Position numbers and translations under genes: made by a program. Shown piece by piece: positions 7,998 to 16,781 of a DNA stretch of 64,000 nt. The first letter of the stretch is position 1. Every line of letters starts with the position of its first letter. A model generated the notes under the pieces. It saw only the letters and a list, made by a program, of their open reading frames with translations. It had not been told where the DNA came from and did not search any database. The stretch lies in the NCBI RefSeq assembly GCF_900187885.1, contig NZ_FYEK01000003.1, positions 62,001-126,000 of the forward strand. The letters run 5' to 3'. The stretch is from Thermoflexus hugenholtzii JAD2. GTDB taxonomy: Bacteria; Chloroflexota; Anaerolineae; Thermoflexales; Thermoflexaceae.

Positions 7998-8807
7998 ATG
8001 TCCTGGCTGCGGGAGGTCTTCGGGGTTTCTAAGCCGGTGGTCGGGATGGTGCATCTGCCGGCCCTCCCCGGCTCTCCCCTCTACGACGCGGCGCGGGGGA
8101 TGGAGGGCATCCTGGAGCGGGCGCGGCAGGATCTTCACGCCCTCCAGGCCGGGGGGGTCGACGCGGTGATGTTCTGCAACGAGAACGATCGGCCTTATAC
8201 CTTGCGAGCGGACCCGGCGACGGTAGCGGCGATGGCCGCGGTGGTAGGGCAGCTGCGGGCCGAGATTCGGGTCCCCTTCGGGATTGACATCCTTTGGGAT
8301 CCCATCGCCGCCTTAGCCGTGGCCCATGCCACCGGCGCCCAGTTCGTCCGAGAGGTCTTCACGGGCGTTTACGCCAGCGATATGGGGCTCTGGAGTCCCT
8401 CCGCCGGGGAGGCCCTGCGATACCGGCGCGCCATCGGAGCGGAGGGAGTACGGGTTCTCTTTAACATCAACGCGGAGTTCGCCGCCCCGATGGGGAGCCG
8501 GCCCCTGGCGGAGGCGGCCCGCTCCGTAGCCTTCTCCAGCCTGCCCGACGGGATCTGCGTCTCCGGCCCGATGACCAGCATGCCGGTCCGAGCGGAGGAC
8601 CTGCGGGCGGTAAAGGAGGTAGTAGGTTCCCTGCCGGTGTTCATCAACACGGGCGCCCGGCACGACAACATCGTCGACCTGCTGCCGCATGCCGACGGCG
8701 TGATCGTGGGCTCCAGCTTGAAAGTGGATGGCATCACCTGGAACCCGGTGGATCCGGAGCGGGTGCGGTCGTTTATGGCCATCGTGCGCCGGCTCCGAGG
8801 GGAGTAG
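7998..8807 (+). CDS. BtpA/SgcQ family TIM-barrel protein
   Basis: 269 residues, ATG 7998 behind GGCAGGAG. It begins with VVGMVHLPALPGSP, the hallmark of BtpA/SgcQ proteins, then GVDAVMFCNENDRPY, PFGIDILWDP, FVREVFTGVY, and ends with VFINTGARHDNIVDLL and DGVIVGSSLKVDG, a phosphate-binding-like loop. The family was named for photosystem I biogenesis in cyanobacteria. In heterotrophs it sits in sugar-catabolic operons (sgcQ) and probably acts as an aldolase or isomerase-like enzyme; the reaction is not established. Here it lies between the regulator and the ABC ATPase, so a role in cleaving or isomerising the phosphorylated sugar is a reasonable inference. Confidence 0.85.
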   Translation: MSWLREVFGVSKPVVGMVHLPALPGSPLYDAARGMEGILERARQDLHALQAGGVDAVMFCNENDRPYTLRADPATVAAMAAVVGQLRAEIRVPFGIDILWDPIAALAVAHATGAQFVREVFTGVYASDMGLWSPSAGEALRYRRAIGAEGVRVLFNINAEFAAPMGSRPLAEAARSVAFSSLPDGICVSGPMTSMPVRAEDLRAVKEVVGSLPVFINTGARHDNIVDLLPHADGVIVGSSLKVDGITWNPVDPERVRSFMAIVRRLRGE

Positions 8808-8812
8808 GGGAC

Positions 8813-9883
8813 ATGGCGCGGGTGGTGGTGGAGGGCCTGACCAAACGGTTCGGCCGGGTGGTGGCGGTGCAGGACTTCAACCTGGAAGTAGCGGAAGGCG
8901 AGTTGGTCTCCCTGCTCGGCCCTTCCGGATGTGGCAAGACGACGGTCTTGCGCTGCATCGCCGGCTTTGAGCGCCCCGACGCCGGCCGCATCCTCGTGGA
9001 CGACCGGGTGCTGAACGATGTGCCTCCCGAGCGCCGGGGGATCGGGATGGTGTTCCAGACCTACGCCCTCTTCCCCCATATGACCGTGGCCGAGAACATC
9101 GCCTTCTCCCTGATGATCCGCGGCCGGCCCCGGGAGGAGCAGGAGCGGGTGGTGAAAGAGATGGTCGCCCTGGTCCATCTGGAGGGCATGGAGGATCGCT
9201 ATCCGCACCAGCTCTCGGGAGGCCAGCGCCAGCGGGTGGCCCTGGCCCGCGCCCTGGCCATGCGCCCTAAGGTCCTCCTGCTGGACGAGCCCCTCTCCGC
9301 CCTGGACGCCAAGATCCGGGAGGAGCTGCGCGGGGAGATCCGTCGGATCCAGAAGGCCCTGGGGATCACCACCCTCTACGTGACGCATGATCAGGAGGAA
9401 GCGCTGGCCCTCTCGGATCGGGTGGTGGTGATGAACATGGGGCGCATCGAGCAGATCGGCACACCCTTCGAGATCTACAACGCCCCGCGCACGCCCTTCG
9501 TGGCCACGTTCGTGGGGACGATGAACCTTCTCCAAGGGCGGATGGAGTCGGACGGCGTTTTCCGATGGAAGGAACGGACTCTCCGGATCCGTCCGGACGC
9601 CGTCGTCCGGGCGGGGCAGGTGGCGTATCTCGCCCTCCGGCCGGAGCGTCTGAAGGTGAGCCCCACGCCGGAAGGAGCCCCTCCGGACCACAACGTCCTG
9701 CCCGGACGGGTGGAGTGGGTGACTTTCCTGGGGCCAATCGGGCGCCTCTCGGTGCGCAGCGACGGCGAGACGTTGCTGGTCGATATGCCATCGGATGAGG
9801 CGTTGCGCTTTCCAGTGGGTTCTTCGGTGTGGGTTCATTTCCATCCGGAGACCGCGCAGGTGGTGCCGCAGGAGCGCTCCTGA
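8813..9883 (+). CDS. ABC transporter ATP-binding protein (PotA/UgpC-like)
   Basis: 356 residues. Walker A GPSGCGKT (~residues 37-44), Q-loop VFQTYALFPHMTV, signature LSGGQRQRVALARAL, Walker B VLLLDEP and the switch His in VTHDQEEAL are all present. The C-terminal ~115 residues form a TOBE/OB-type regulatory domain. It powers import at the inner face of the membrane. It is the only ATPase in an operon that encodes two complete pairs of permeases (11989-13670 and 15002-16737), so it probably serves both, as MsmK-type ATPases do. Its stop overlaps the next start (TGATG at 9881-9885). Confidence 0.92.
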   Translation: MARVVVEGLTKRFGRVVAVQDFNLEVAEGELVSLLGPSGCGKTTVLRCIAGFERPDAGRILVDDRVLNDVPPERRGIGMVFQTYALFPHMTVAENIAFSLMIRGRPREEQERVVKEMVALVHLEGMEDRYPHQLSGGQRQRVALARALAMRPKVLLLDEPLSALDAKIREELRGEIRRIQKALGITTLYVTHDQEEALALSDRVVVMNMGRIEQIGTPFEIYNAPRTPFVATFVGTMNLLQGRMESDGVFRWKERTLRIRPDAVVRAGQVAYLALRPERLKVSPTPEGAPPDHNVLPGRVEWVTFLGPIGRLSVRSDGETLLVDMPSDEALRFPVGSSVWVHFHPETAQVVPQERS

Positions 9884-10731
9884 TGCTGACCTTTGGTTTG
9901 AAAGGCCCAGATCCCGGGATCCCCTTCGAGGAGTGGTCGGCGATCCTGAGGGAGGCGGGGTTCTCCTGGATGGAGATCCGTGCCCCGGAGGTCCCGGATC
10001 CGGATTGGGAGGAACGGCTGCGCGCATGGCGGGAGCGGGACGGCTGGTCCTACTCGGTCCACGCGCGGTTCTTCGGCGTCAATCTGTCCAGCCCGAACCC
10101 GCGGGTGCGGCGGGCGGCGGTGGAGGTGGCCCTGGAGGATCTGGCCTTCGCCGCACGGATCGGGGCGCGGCGGCTGAACCTGCATGCGGGGGATGTGAAC
10201 TGGTATGATGTGCCCCCTCCGGGTCATCCGGCGCACGCTCGTATGATGGAGGCGCTGAATCGTTTGCGGGAGCAACATCAGGCGGCGGCGACCCGCTCCA
10301 TTGCCGAGATCGCCCAGGCTGCCCGTCCTCAGGGCGTGGAGGTGGTGGTGGAGAACCTATATAAGCCGTGGGAGCTGCTATGTAGCCCGGAGGAGGTTGC
10401 CATCTTCCTGGGCCGTCTGGAAGGACCGGTGGGTTTCACGCTGGACATAGGGCACGCAGCCTTGGCTGGCCGGCCTCCTGTGGCCTTTCTGCGCGCCCTG
10501 GATGGATGGGTTCGACACCTCCATTTGCACTGGAACGACGGCGCCTTCGACACCCATGAGTTTCCGGAGCTCTCCATCCCGGGTGTGGCGGAGGTGTTGC
10601 AAGCAGTAAAGGAACGCTGTCCGCATGCCACCTTGCTGATCGAGATCACGCCAGGCTCGGAGGATGAGCTGGAGCGCTTCCGGAGCTGGCCCGCTCAGGT
10701 CCGGAAGCTGCTGAAAGCGCACGTCGTTTGA
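9883..10731 (+). CDS. Sugar phosphate isomerase/epimerase (AP-endonuclease-2-like TIM barrel)
   Basis: 282 residues starting in the overlap with the ATPase gene; the frame opens earlier but only inside that gene. Features of the xylose-isomerase-like barrel: NLHAGDVNWYD, VEVVVENLYKPWELL (metal-binding Glu), GFTLDIGHAAL (Asp/His pair), HLHLHWNDG (His metal ligands) and LLIEITPG (Glu). This metal set matches sugar isomerases and epimerases such as IolE/IolI. It should act on an intermediate of the sugar imported by this operon. Exact substrate unknown. Confidence 0.8.
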   Translation: MLTFGLKGPDPGIPFEEWSAILREAGFSWMEIRAPEVPDPDWEERLRAWRERDGWSYSVHARFFGVNLSSPNPRVRRAAVEVALEDLAFAARIGARRLNLHAGDVNWYDVPPPGHPAHARMMEALNRLREQHQAAATRSIAEIAQAARPQGVEVVVENLYKPWELLCSPEEVAIFLGRLEGPVGFTLDIGHAALAGRPPVAFLRALDGWVRHLHLHWNDGAFDTHEFPELSIPGVAEVLQAVKERCPHATLLIEITPGSEDELERFRSWPAQVRKLLKAHVV

Positions 10732-10759
10732 TGCTTCATATTCCGGAGAGGAGGTTCCC

Positions 10760-11929
10760 ATGCGAGATAAAGGGCTTTCTGTGATGGTTCTGGTGGCGCT
10801 GTTGCTGGCCGCCTGTGCCCCGGCGGCCACGCCGACCCCGGCCCCTGCCCCGGCCACTCCGACGCCGGCTCCGGCCTCTCCCACGCCGGTGCCGCCCACG
10901 CCGACTAAGACCCTGGAGCAGATGAGCTATGAGGAGCGCATCGCCTTCCTGGCGGAGAAGGCGAAGGCGGAGGGCGGGGTGATCAACTCCTACGGGATGC
11001 CGGAGATCTGGGCCAATTACGGCGGCATCTACGCGGAGTTCAAGAAGCGCTTTGGTATTACCCAGCAGGATATCGATATGGGCAGCTCTGTAGTGCTGGC
11101 GCGCATGACCGAGGAGAACGCCAGCAAGAACGACGTCGCTGACCTTAAGCCGGCCTTCGCGGCCGAGCTGGCCAAGCGAGGCCTCACCGCGGATTACAAG
11201 GTCTCCTGCTGGGACAAGCTCCCCGAGGGTCAGAAGGGCCAGGATCCCAACACGGGGTCCGTCTGGTATGTCGGTTACAAGGGGACTCTGGGCTGGATCG
11301 TGAACACGAACCTGGTCAAGAAGGTCCCGCGGAGCTGGAAGGAGCTGGAGAACCCTGAATACAAGAACATGATCGCCTATCTGGATCCGCGGGCGACCGG
11401 CACCGGGGTCAACACCGTAGAGGCGGCGGCCTATGCGGTGAGCGGCGATCCTTACAATTACAAGGCCGGCGCGGAGTTCCTGGGCCGTCTGCATAAGATG
11501 GGCCTGGTGGCTACGGTGGACCCCAAAGTGACGGTGGACAAGTTCCAGCGGGGCGAGGTGGGGATCCTGATCAACTTCGACTACAACTTGCTCAAGTGGA
11601 AGGAGGAGCTGGGCGTGCCCAGCGAGGTGGTGATCCCGGCGGACGGGACCATCGCCAGCGGGGGCGGGGTGATCATCGCCAAGAACGCGCCGCATCCTTA
11701 CACGGCCCGTCTGTTTATGGAGTTCCTCCTCTGCGGCGATGGCCAGAAACTCTACGCGCAGGGCTTTGTTACGCCGATCCGGCCGGATGTGGAGCTCCCG
11801 CCGGAGGTGGCAGCGAAGTTCCCGCCTAAGGAGGCCTACGCCAAGGTGGTCATGATCGATTACGCCAAGGATGCTGCCATCTCGGAGGATCTGAAGAAGG
11901 CCTGGGCGGAGGCCACCGGAGCCCCATAA
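10760..11929 (+). CDS. ABC substrate-binding lipoprotein (PotD/AfuA-like)
   Basis: 389 residues. Signal peptide with lipobox LLAAC (Cys19), then a Thr/Pro/Ala-rich tether to about residue 48. The mature domain resembles type-2 periplasmic binding proteins for iron, polyamine or phosphonate: NSYGMPEIWANYGGIY, NTGSVWYVGYKGTLGWIVNTNLV, SWKELENPEYKNMIAY. It would be anchored outside the membrane and deliver ligand to the permease pair at 11989-13670. Given the surrounding genes the ligand is more likely a sugar derivative than iron or a polyamine. A strong hairpin follows the stop. Confidence 0.85.
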   Translation: MRDKGLSVMVLVALLLAACAPAATPTPAPAPATPTPAPASPTPVPPTPTKTLEQMSYEERIAFLAEKAKAEGGVINSYGMPEIWANYGGIYAEFKKRFGITQQDIDMGSSVVLARMTEENASKNDVADLKPAFAAELAKRGLTADYKVSCWDKLPEGQKGQDPNTGSVWYVGYKGTLGWIVNTNLVKKVPRSWKELENPEYKNMIAYLDPRATGTGVNTVEAAAYAVSGDPYNYKAGAEFLGRLHKMGLVATVDPKVTVDKFQRGEVGILINFDYNLLKWKEELGVPSEVVIPADGTIASGGGVIIAKNAPHPYTARLFMEFLLCGDGQKLYAQGFVTPIRPDVELPPEVAAKFPPKEAYAKVVMIDYAKDAAISEDLKKAWAEATGAP

Positions 11930-11942
11930 AGCCCGGCTCACA

Positions 11943-11967
11943 GGGGAGGGGCCTGGGGCCCCTCCCC
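11943..11967 (+). terminator. GC-rich hairpin between binding protein and permease genes
   Basis: Perfect 11-bp stem (11943-11953 with 11957-11967) and a 3-base loop, followed by only two T. It has no real U-tract, so it is more likely an attenuator or 3'-end RNA stabiliser that keeps binding-protein mRNA in excess than a full terminator. A closely similar hairpin occupies the same place in the operon at 55588-55614. Confidence 0.6.
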
Positions 11968-11988
11968 TTATCAGGGAGGAGATTCGCG

Positions 11989-12891
11989 ATGTCCGGCATG
12001 AGCGCCATGACCGCCGCGCTGCGCGGGATCCGCGGAGAGGCACGCCAGGTGAGCCGCTTCCTCTCTACAGAGATGTTGTTGATCTTTCCCTTTGTGCTAT
12101 TTGTAGGGATTTTTGAAATTTATCCTATTATAAATATGGCCTATCGAAGTTTTTTCGATTTAAACGGGAACTTCACGCTTGAAAATTACATCAATGCTTT
12201 CACCAAGCCGCAGTTTCAGATGGCGATTCGGAACAGCCTGCTGTTTGCCGCGGCGGCCAGCCTGGTGGGAGGGATTGGTGGGACTTTTGTGGCCGCCCTG
12301 GCGGTTCGGTTGCCGGCACGATGGCGCAATCTGTTGCTCTCCCTCTATGCGTTGCCGATGACGCTCTCGGGGTTGGTGGTGGCTTTCGCCTTCATCGTTC
12401 TGCTCGGCCGCAACGGTGTCCTGAACCTTCTGGTCCGGCGCGCCTTTGGCCTCCCGCCCACAGTTTATTTCAACCTTTATGATTGGCCGGGCATCGTGAT
12501 GGTTTACGCCTTCTTCCAGATCCCCTTGATGACCCTGAGCATGGCCGCGGTTTTTGAGAACCTGGATCCCAACTTGATTGAGGCGGCTCGCAACCTGGGA
12601 GCCCGGCCCTGGCAGGTCTGGCGCTACGTGGTGATCCCGGTGCTGCTCCCTGGCTTTCTGGCCGGGATGAGCATCCAGTTCGCCGGGATGATGGGGGCCT
12701 TCGGGACGGTGCTGGCCCTGGTGGGGATGGCGAAGAATCTGCTCTCCTTGCAGATTTACTCCCACGCCTCCGAGTCGACTTATAACCTGCCTCAGGCGGG
12801 GGCGCTGGCGATGGTGCTGATCGCCATCACTGGTACAGCGCTGGCCCTGCTGAGCTGGGGTGCCCGGCGCCTCGCCCGGAGGGGGCTATGA
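11989..12891 (+). CDS. ABC transporter permease (PotB-like)
   Basis: 300 residues, RBS GGGAGGAG upstream of ATG 11989. About six transmembrane helices, with the conserved cytoplasmic EAA loop at IEAARNLGARPWQVWRYVVIP. It forms the channel with the next gene, whose start overlaps its stop (ATGA at 12888-12891). The stretch 12062-12200, coding for the first helix and following periplasmic segment, is strikingly A+T-rich compared with its flanks while remaining in frame. Confidence 0.88.
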   Translation: MSGMSAMTAALRGIRGEARQVSRFLSTEMLLIFPFVLFVGIFEIYPIINMAYRSFFDLNGNFTLENYINAFTKPQFQMAIRNSLLFAAAASLVGGIGGTFVAALAVRLPARWRNLLLSLYALPMTLSGLVVAFAFIVLLGRNGVLNLLVRRAFGLPPTVYFNLYDWPGIVMVYAFFQIPLMTLSMAAVFENLDPNLIEAARNLGARPWQVWRYVVIPVLLPGFLAGMSIQFAGMMGAFGTVLALVGMAKNLLSLQIYSHASESTYNLPQAGALAMVLIAITGTALALLSWGARRLARRGL

Positions 12892-13670
12892 TCCGCTGGA
12901 TCCTGTTTGTCTTCCTGGTGTTGTACATTGTGGTGCCTCTTCTGATGCCCATTATCTTCTCTTTCAGTGTCTTCTGGCAGGACATCCTGCCTCAGGGGTT
13001 CACCCTACGCTGGTATGAGGCGATCCTCACCCGTCCGGCCAACTATGAGGCCTTGCTGGTCTCGCTGACCGTGGCCTCCGGGGCTGTCCTGCTGAACCTG
13101 CTGATCACAGTGCCGGCGGCATATGCCCTGAACCGGGCGGGGCCAGGCTGGGGGCAGCGGCTGCGGGAAGGGGCGATGATCCTCCCCCTCCTGTTCCCGC
13201 CCCTGGTGGTGGGCACGGCCCTCCTCCAGGCCTTCACCCGACCGCCCCTGGCCCTCACGGGAACCATCTGGATGGTCATCATCGCGCACGCGATCTTAGG
13301 CTTCCCGTTCATGTTCCGCATCGTCCTGGCCGCTTTTCAGACCATCGACGAGCGCACCCTCAGCGAGGCGGCGGCCAGCCTGGGGGCCACCTTCTGGCAG
13401 CGGATGCGTTATGTGCTGATCCCGAACGTCATGCCTGGCATCCTCTCCGGAGCCCTCCTGGTGTTCGCCATCAGCATGGGGGAGTTCGAGGTCACCTCAA
13501 TGGTGGCCGGTTTCACGGCCCAGACCCTCCCCCTGCGCCTCTTCCAGCAGATCCGGAACGATATGCGCATCGCCTCGGCGATCACGGCTTTTCTGATCTA
13601 CGTTTCCTTCCTCTCCTTCGTGCTGATGACCTACCTAGGCGCACGCATGCGCCGCCTGCGCGCTTCATGA
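12888..13670 (+). CDS. ABC transporter permease (PotC-like)
   Basis: 260 residues with six predicted helices. The EAA loop appears as LSEAAASLGATFWQRMRYVLIPNVMPG. Start overlaps the upstream permease stop by four bases. With the ATPase (8813), binding protein (10760) and PotB-like permease it makes a complete type-I importer. Confidence 0.88.
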   Translation: MIRWILFVFLVLYIVVPLLMPIIFSFSVFWQDILPQGFTLRWYEAILTRPANYEALLVSLTVASGAVLLNLLITVPAAYALNRAGPGWGQRLREGAMILPLLFPPLVVGTALLQAFTRPPLALTGTIWMVIIAHAILGFPFMFRIVLAAFQTIDERTLSEAAASLGATFWQRMRYVLIPNVMPGILSGALLVFAISMGEFEVTSMVAGFTAQTLPLRLFQQIRNDMRIASAITAFLIYVSFLSFVLMTYLGARMRRLRAS

Positions 13671-13692
13671 ACTTCCCATAAGGAGGTGAGCG

Positions 13693-14991
13693 ATGTGCTG
13701 CCGAATCGGACGCCTGCTCATCGCGGTCGCCTTGCTCAGCGCCTGGCTGGTGGGCTGCCGCCCGGCTGCCCAGGCCCCCGTCACGCTCACCATCATCATG
13801 GAGGAGGTCCCGGACACCGATGTGGTCCGCAAGCTCCTCCCCGACTTCGAGAAGGAGAACCCCGGCATCAAGGTGGTCATCGACGCGATGCCCTACGACG
13901 CCATGCGGGATAAGATCCTGGCCTCGTTCATGGCCCCTAAGGCGACCTACGACGTGATCATCGTGGACAACCCCTGGATGGATGAGTTCGTGGCCGGGAA
14001 CTTCCTGGAGCCCCTGGACGACCGGATCCGGGGCATCCCGGATTACGACTTCGAGGACTTCGTGGGCCCGGTGCGGGAGATCGGGGTGGTGGGCGGCAAA
14101 GTCTACGGCATCCCCTTCTACAACTACGCTTTGGGCCTGATCGTACGCCAGGATCTCTTCGACGATCCTGCCTATCAGGAGGCCTATCAGAAGAAATACG
14201 GGAAGCCCTTGGCCCCGCCGACCACCCTGGAGGACTACGTGCGCATCGCCCAGTTCTTCAAGGAGCAGAGCGGCGGGAAGATCTACGGGGCGGCCATGCA
14301 GCCCCAGCGCGGTTACAAGGTGTTCGAGGAGTGGAAGAACTGGCTGTATGCCGCAGGCGGCAACTTGCTGGATGAGCAGGGCAACGTGATCATCGACCGG
14401 CCCGAGGCGGTGCGCGCTCTGGAGCTCTACATCGAGATGTATAAGACAGCGGCGCCGCCCAACTCCCTGAACTGGGGCTTCGACGAGGCCCTTCGGGCGA
14501 TGGCGGCGGGGGAGGCCGCCACGATGATGAGCTACAACTGGATGCTGCCCACGCTGAACAACCCGCAAGGGCCCGCCGGTGACCTGGCCGGCAAGTTCGC
14601 CCTCTACGAGGTCCCCGGCGGGAAGGCGGTGCTCGGGGCCTGGCACTGGGCCATCCCCCGCAACGCGCCGAACAAAGACGCCTCCTGGCGTTTCATCTCC
14701 TGGCTCACCTCCAAGCGCATGGAGAAGCAACGGGTGATCCTGGGCGGCGCGCCGGTGCGGGTGAGCGCGATGAAAGATCCTGAGGTCTGGCAGAAGGGGT
14801 TCGGCCAGGCCTACTACGAGACCGTCCTGAAGATCCTTGAGGACGCCGAGCCGCTGGCCCGGGGCCCCAAGGCGGAGGAGATCATCCAGGTGGTGGGCAC
14901 TGAGCTGAACGCCGCCGTGGCCGGGGAGAAGACCGCGGAACAGGCCCTCAAGGACGCCGCCGCGCAGGTTCGCAAGATCCTGGGGAAGTGA
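13693..14991 (+). CDS. Sugar ABC substrate-binding lipoprotein (MalE-like)
   Basis: 432 residues. Signal peptide ending in lipobox LVGC (Cys22), with no long Thr/Pro tether. The mature domain is a family-1 extracellular solute-binding protein: VTLTIIMEEVPD, YDVIIVDNPWMDEFVA, LEPLDDRI, GIPFYNYALGLIVRQDLF and the hinge region around WHWAIPRNA. ATG 13693 follows AGGAGGTGAG. It is the second binding protein of the operon and heads the second permease pair; its type is that of sugar and sugar-alcohol importers. Confidence 0.88.
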   Translation: MCCRIGRLLIAVALLSAWLVGCRPAAQAPVTLTIIMEEVPDTDVVRKLLPDFEKENPGIKVVIDAMPYDAMRDKILASFMAPKATYDVIIVDNPWMDEFVAGNFLEPLDDRIRGIPDYDFEDFVGPVREIGVVGGKVYGIPFYNYALGLIVRQDLFDDPAYQEAYQKKYGKPLAPPTTLEDYVRIAQFFKEQSGGKIYGAAMQPQRGYKVFEEWKNWLYAAGGNLLDEQGNVIIDRPEAVRALELYIEMYKTAAPPNSLNWGFDEALRAMAAGEAATMMSYNWMLPTLNNPQGPAGDLAGKFALYEVPGGKAVLGAWHWAIPRNAPNKDASWRFISWLTSKRMEKQRVILGGAPVRVSAMKDPEVWQKGFGQAYYETVLKILEDAEPLARGPKAEEIIQVVGTELNAAVAGEKTAEQALKDAAAQVRKILGK

Positions 14992-15001
14992 AGGGAGGTC
15001 C

Positions 15002-15871
15002 ATGGGTCAACGGGATCGCGCCCTGGGGCGCCGGTTGCTGCTGCCCCTCCTGGGGCTCCTGGTCCTGGTCCAGGGCTACCCGATCGTCTTCGCCGCTTAC
15101 ATCTCCTTCCACGATTACCGTCTGACCGCCCTGGACCAGGTGCGCTGGGTGGGGCTGGCCCAGTATCAGGGGCTGGCGGACAACCCCTCCTATTGGACCG
15201 CGATGACGAACACCTTGATCTTCGTCGGCGGGGCGGTGACCCTGGAGCTCCTGCTGGGCCTAGCCCTGGCCCTCCTGTTGCACCGGCCGGTCCCCGGGCA
15301 GAACGCCTTCCGGGCCATCGTATTGATGCCCATGTTCATCACCCCGATCGCAGTAGGGTTGATGTTCCGTTTCCTCCTCAACTCCCAGCTGGGCATCATC
15401 CCGCTGGCCATGCGCACCATCGGCGTGGAGATCGACTGGTTCGGCCCGGACCTGGCTTTGTTCTCCCTGATCCTCATCGATGTGTGGCAGTGGACGCCGC
15501 TGATGACGCTGTTCCTGCTGGCGGGGCTGGAGGCGCTCCCTACGGAGCCCTTCGAGGCGGCCCGGGTGGACGGCGCCTCCGGCTTTCAGATCTTGCGCCA
15601 TCTCACCCTCCCCCTGTTGCGGCCGGTGATCCTGGCCGCGGTGCTGATCCGGATGTTGGATGCTTTCCGGGTCTTCGAATACGTTTACGCTATCACCCGT
15701 GGCGGTCCAGGGGAACGCACGGAGACCATCCTGTTTCATATCTACCGGGTGGGCTTTCTCTATTTCCGTCTGGGCGAGGCGGCGGCCATGGCCTTTACTC
15801 TGGCCGCCGTGATCCTGATCCTGGTGGTGGTCCTCTTCTACATCCTTCGCCGCCAGGAGGCCTGGGCATGA
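15002..15871 (+). CDS. Sugar ABC transporter permease (MalF/UgpA-like)
   Basis: 289 residues, ATG 15002 behind AAGGGAGG. Six helices; the EAA loop reads FEAARVDGASGFQILRHLTLPLLRPV and the sequence ends in a basic tail (LRRQEAWA). Its stop overlaps the next start (ATGA at 15868-15871). Partner of the MalG-like permease. Confidence 0.9.
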   Translation: MGQRDRALGRRLLLPLLGLLVLVQGYPIVFAAYISFHDYRLTALDQVRWVGLAQYQGLADNPSYWTAMTNTLIFVGGAVTLELLLGLALALLLHRPVPGQNAFRAIVLMPMFITPIAVGLMFRFLLNSQLGIIPLAMRTIGVEIDWFGPDLALFSLILIDVWQWTPLMTLFLLAGLEALPTEPFEAARVDGASGFQILRHLTLPLLRPVILAAVLIRMLDAFRVFEYVYAITRGGPGERTETILFHIYRVGFLYFRLGEAAAMAFTLAAVILILVVVLFYILRRQEAWA

Positions 15872-16737
15872 CCACTGTCACCCGTCCCTGGGCGATGGCG
15901 CTCCCTGCCCGACGGGCTCTGACCCGCCGGCACCTGGGGATCGGGCTCCGCCTGAGCCTCCTGGGGCTCAGCGCCTTCTTGGTCCTTTTTCCCTTCCTCT
16001 GGGTGCTGGCGGCCTCCCTGAAGCCGCCTGTGGAGCTGAACCGACCCTCATTGTGGGGCTTCGCGCCTACAGCCGCCAATTGGGCAGAGGTCTGGCTCGG
16101 CTCTCCCTTCCCCCGCTATTTCCTGAACAGCATCGTGGTGGGCGTCCTCACGGTGGGGATCTCCCTGCTGGTGGGAGCTCCCGCCGCCTACGCGTTCTCC
16201 CGCTTCCGCACCGGAGGGACGTGGTTGCGCTTTCTCATCCTGGCCGCCCAGATGCTGCCGCCGGCCCTTTTCATCATCCCCTTCTTCCTGATGGCCTATT
16301 ACACCGGCTTGCTGGACACCGTGTGGGCGGTGGCGGCGGCCCACCTCACCTTCATCGCCCCTCTGGTCACGTGGTTTCTCATCGGCTTCTTCGAGGACGT
16401 GCCCCGGGACCTGGAGGAGCAGGCGATGGTGGACGGATGCACCCGCTGGCAGGCGTTCCTGCGGGTGGTGCTGCCGGCCGCCCGCCCGGGCCTGGGGGCC
16501 GCTGGGCTCTTCGCTTTCATCATGTCCTGGAACGAGATGTTCTACGCGCTGATGCTGGCCGGGGGCCATTCGAAAACCCTCCCGGTGGCCATCGCCGGCT
16601 ACTGGACCTTCCGGGGGGTGGAGCTCGGGAAGATGTCTGTGGCCATCCTCTCCGCCGCCCTGCCGGTGCTGGTGGCTTCGTTTTTCGTGCAACGTTTCCT
16701 GATCCGCGGGCTGGGAGGTGGCGCCATCAAAGGTTAA
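15868..16737 (+). CDS. Carbohydrate ABC transporter permease (MalG/UgpE-like)
   Basis: 289 residues. The N-terminal cytoplasmic stretch leads into helix 1 (LGLSAFLVLFPFLWVLAASL), then PRYFLNSIVVG and the EAA loop EEQAMVDGCTRWQAFLRVVLPAARPG. It ends with the classic tail RFLIRGLGGGAIKG of MalG-type permeases. The frame is open far upstream, but the true start is the ATG overlapping the MalF-like stop. No dedicated ATPase follows; the one at 8813 is the only candidate in this operon. Confidence 0.9.
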   Translation: MTTVTRPWAMALPARRALTRRHLGIGLRLSLLGLSAFLVLFPFLWVLAASLKPPVELNRPSLWGFAPTAANWAEVWLGSPFPRYFLNSIVVGVLTVGISLLVGAPAAYAFSRFRTGGTWLRFLILAAQMLPPALFIIPFFLMAYYTGLLDTVWAVAAAHLTFIAPLVTWFLIGFFEDVPRDLEEQAMVDGCTRWQAFLRVVLPAARPGLGAAGLFAFIMSWNEMFYALMLAGGHSKTLPVAIAGYWTFRGVELGKMSVAILSAALPVLVASFFVQRFLIRGLGGGAIKG

Positions 16738-16781
16738 GCCATGTAGCCTTGTTCTGCCCTGTCTTCAATAAGGAGGCCTTT

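Noticed and set aside
13582-15003. Long minus-strand open frame opposite the binding protein gene (473 codons)
   Set aside because: His/Gly/Val-rich translation typical of the antisense of a GC-rich gene; the plus-strand gene has an RBS, a lipobox and a recognisable fold.
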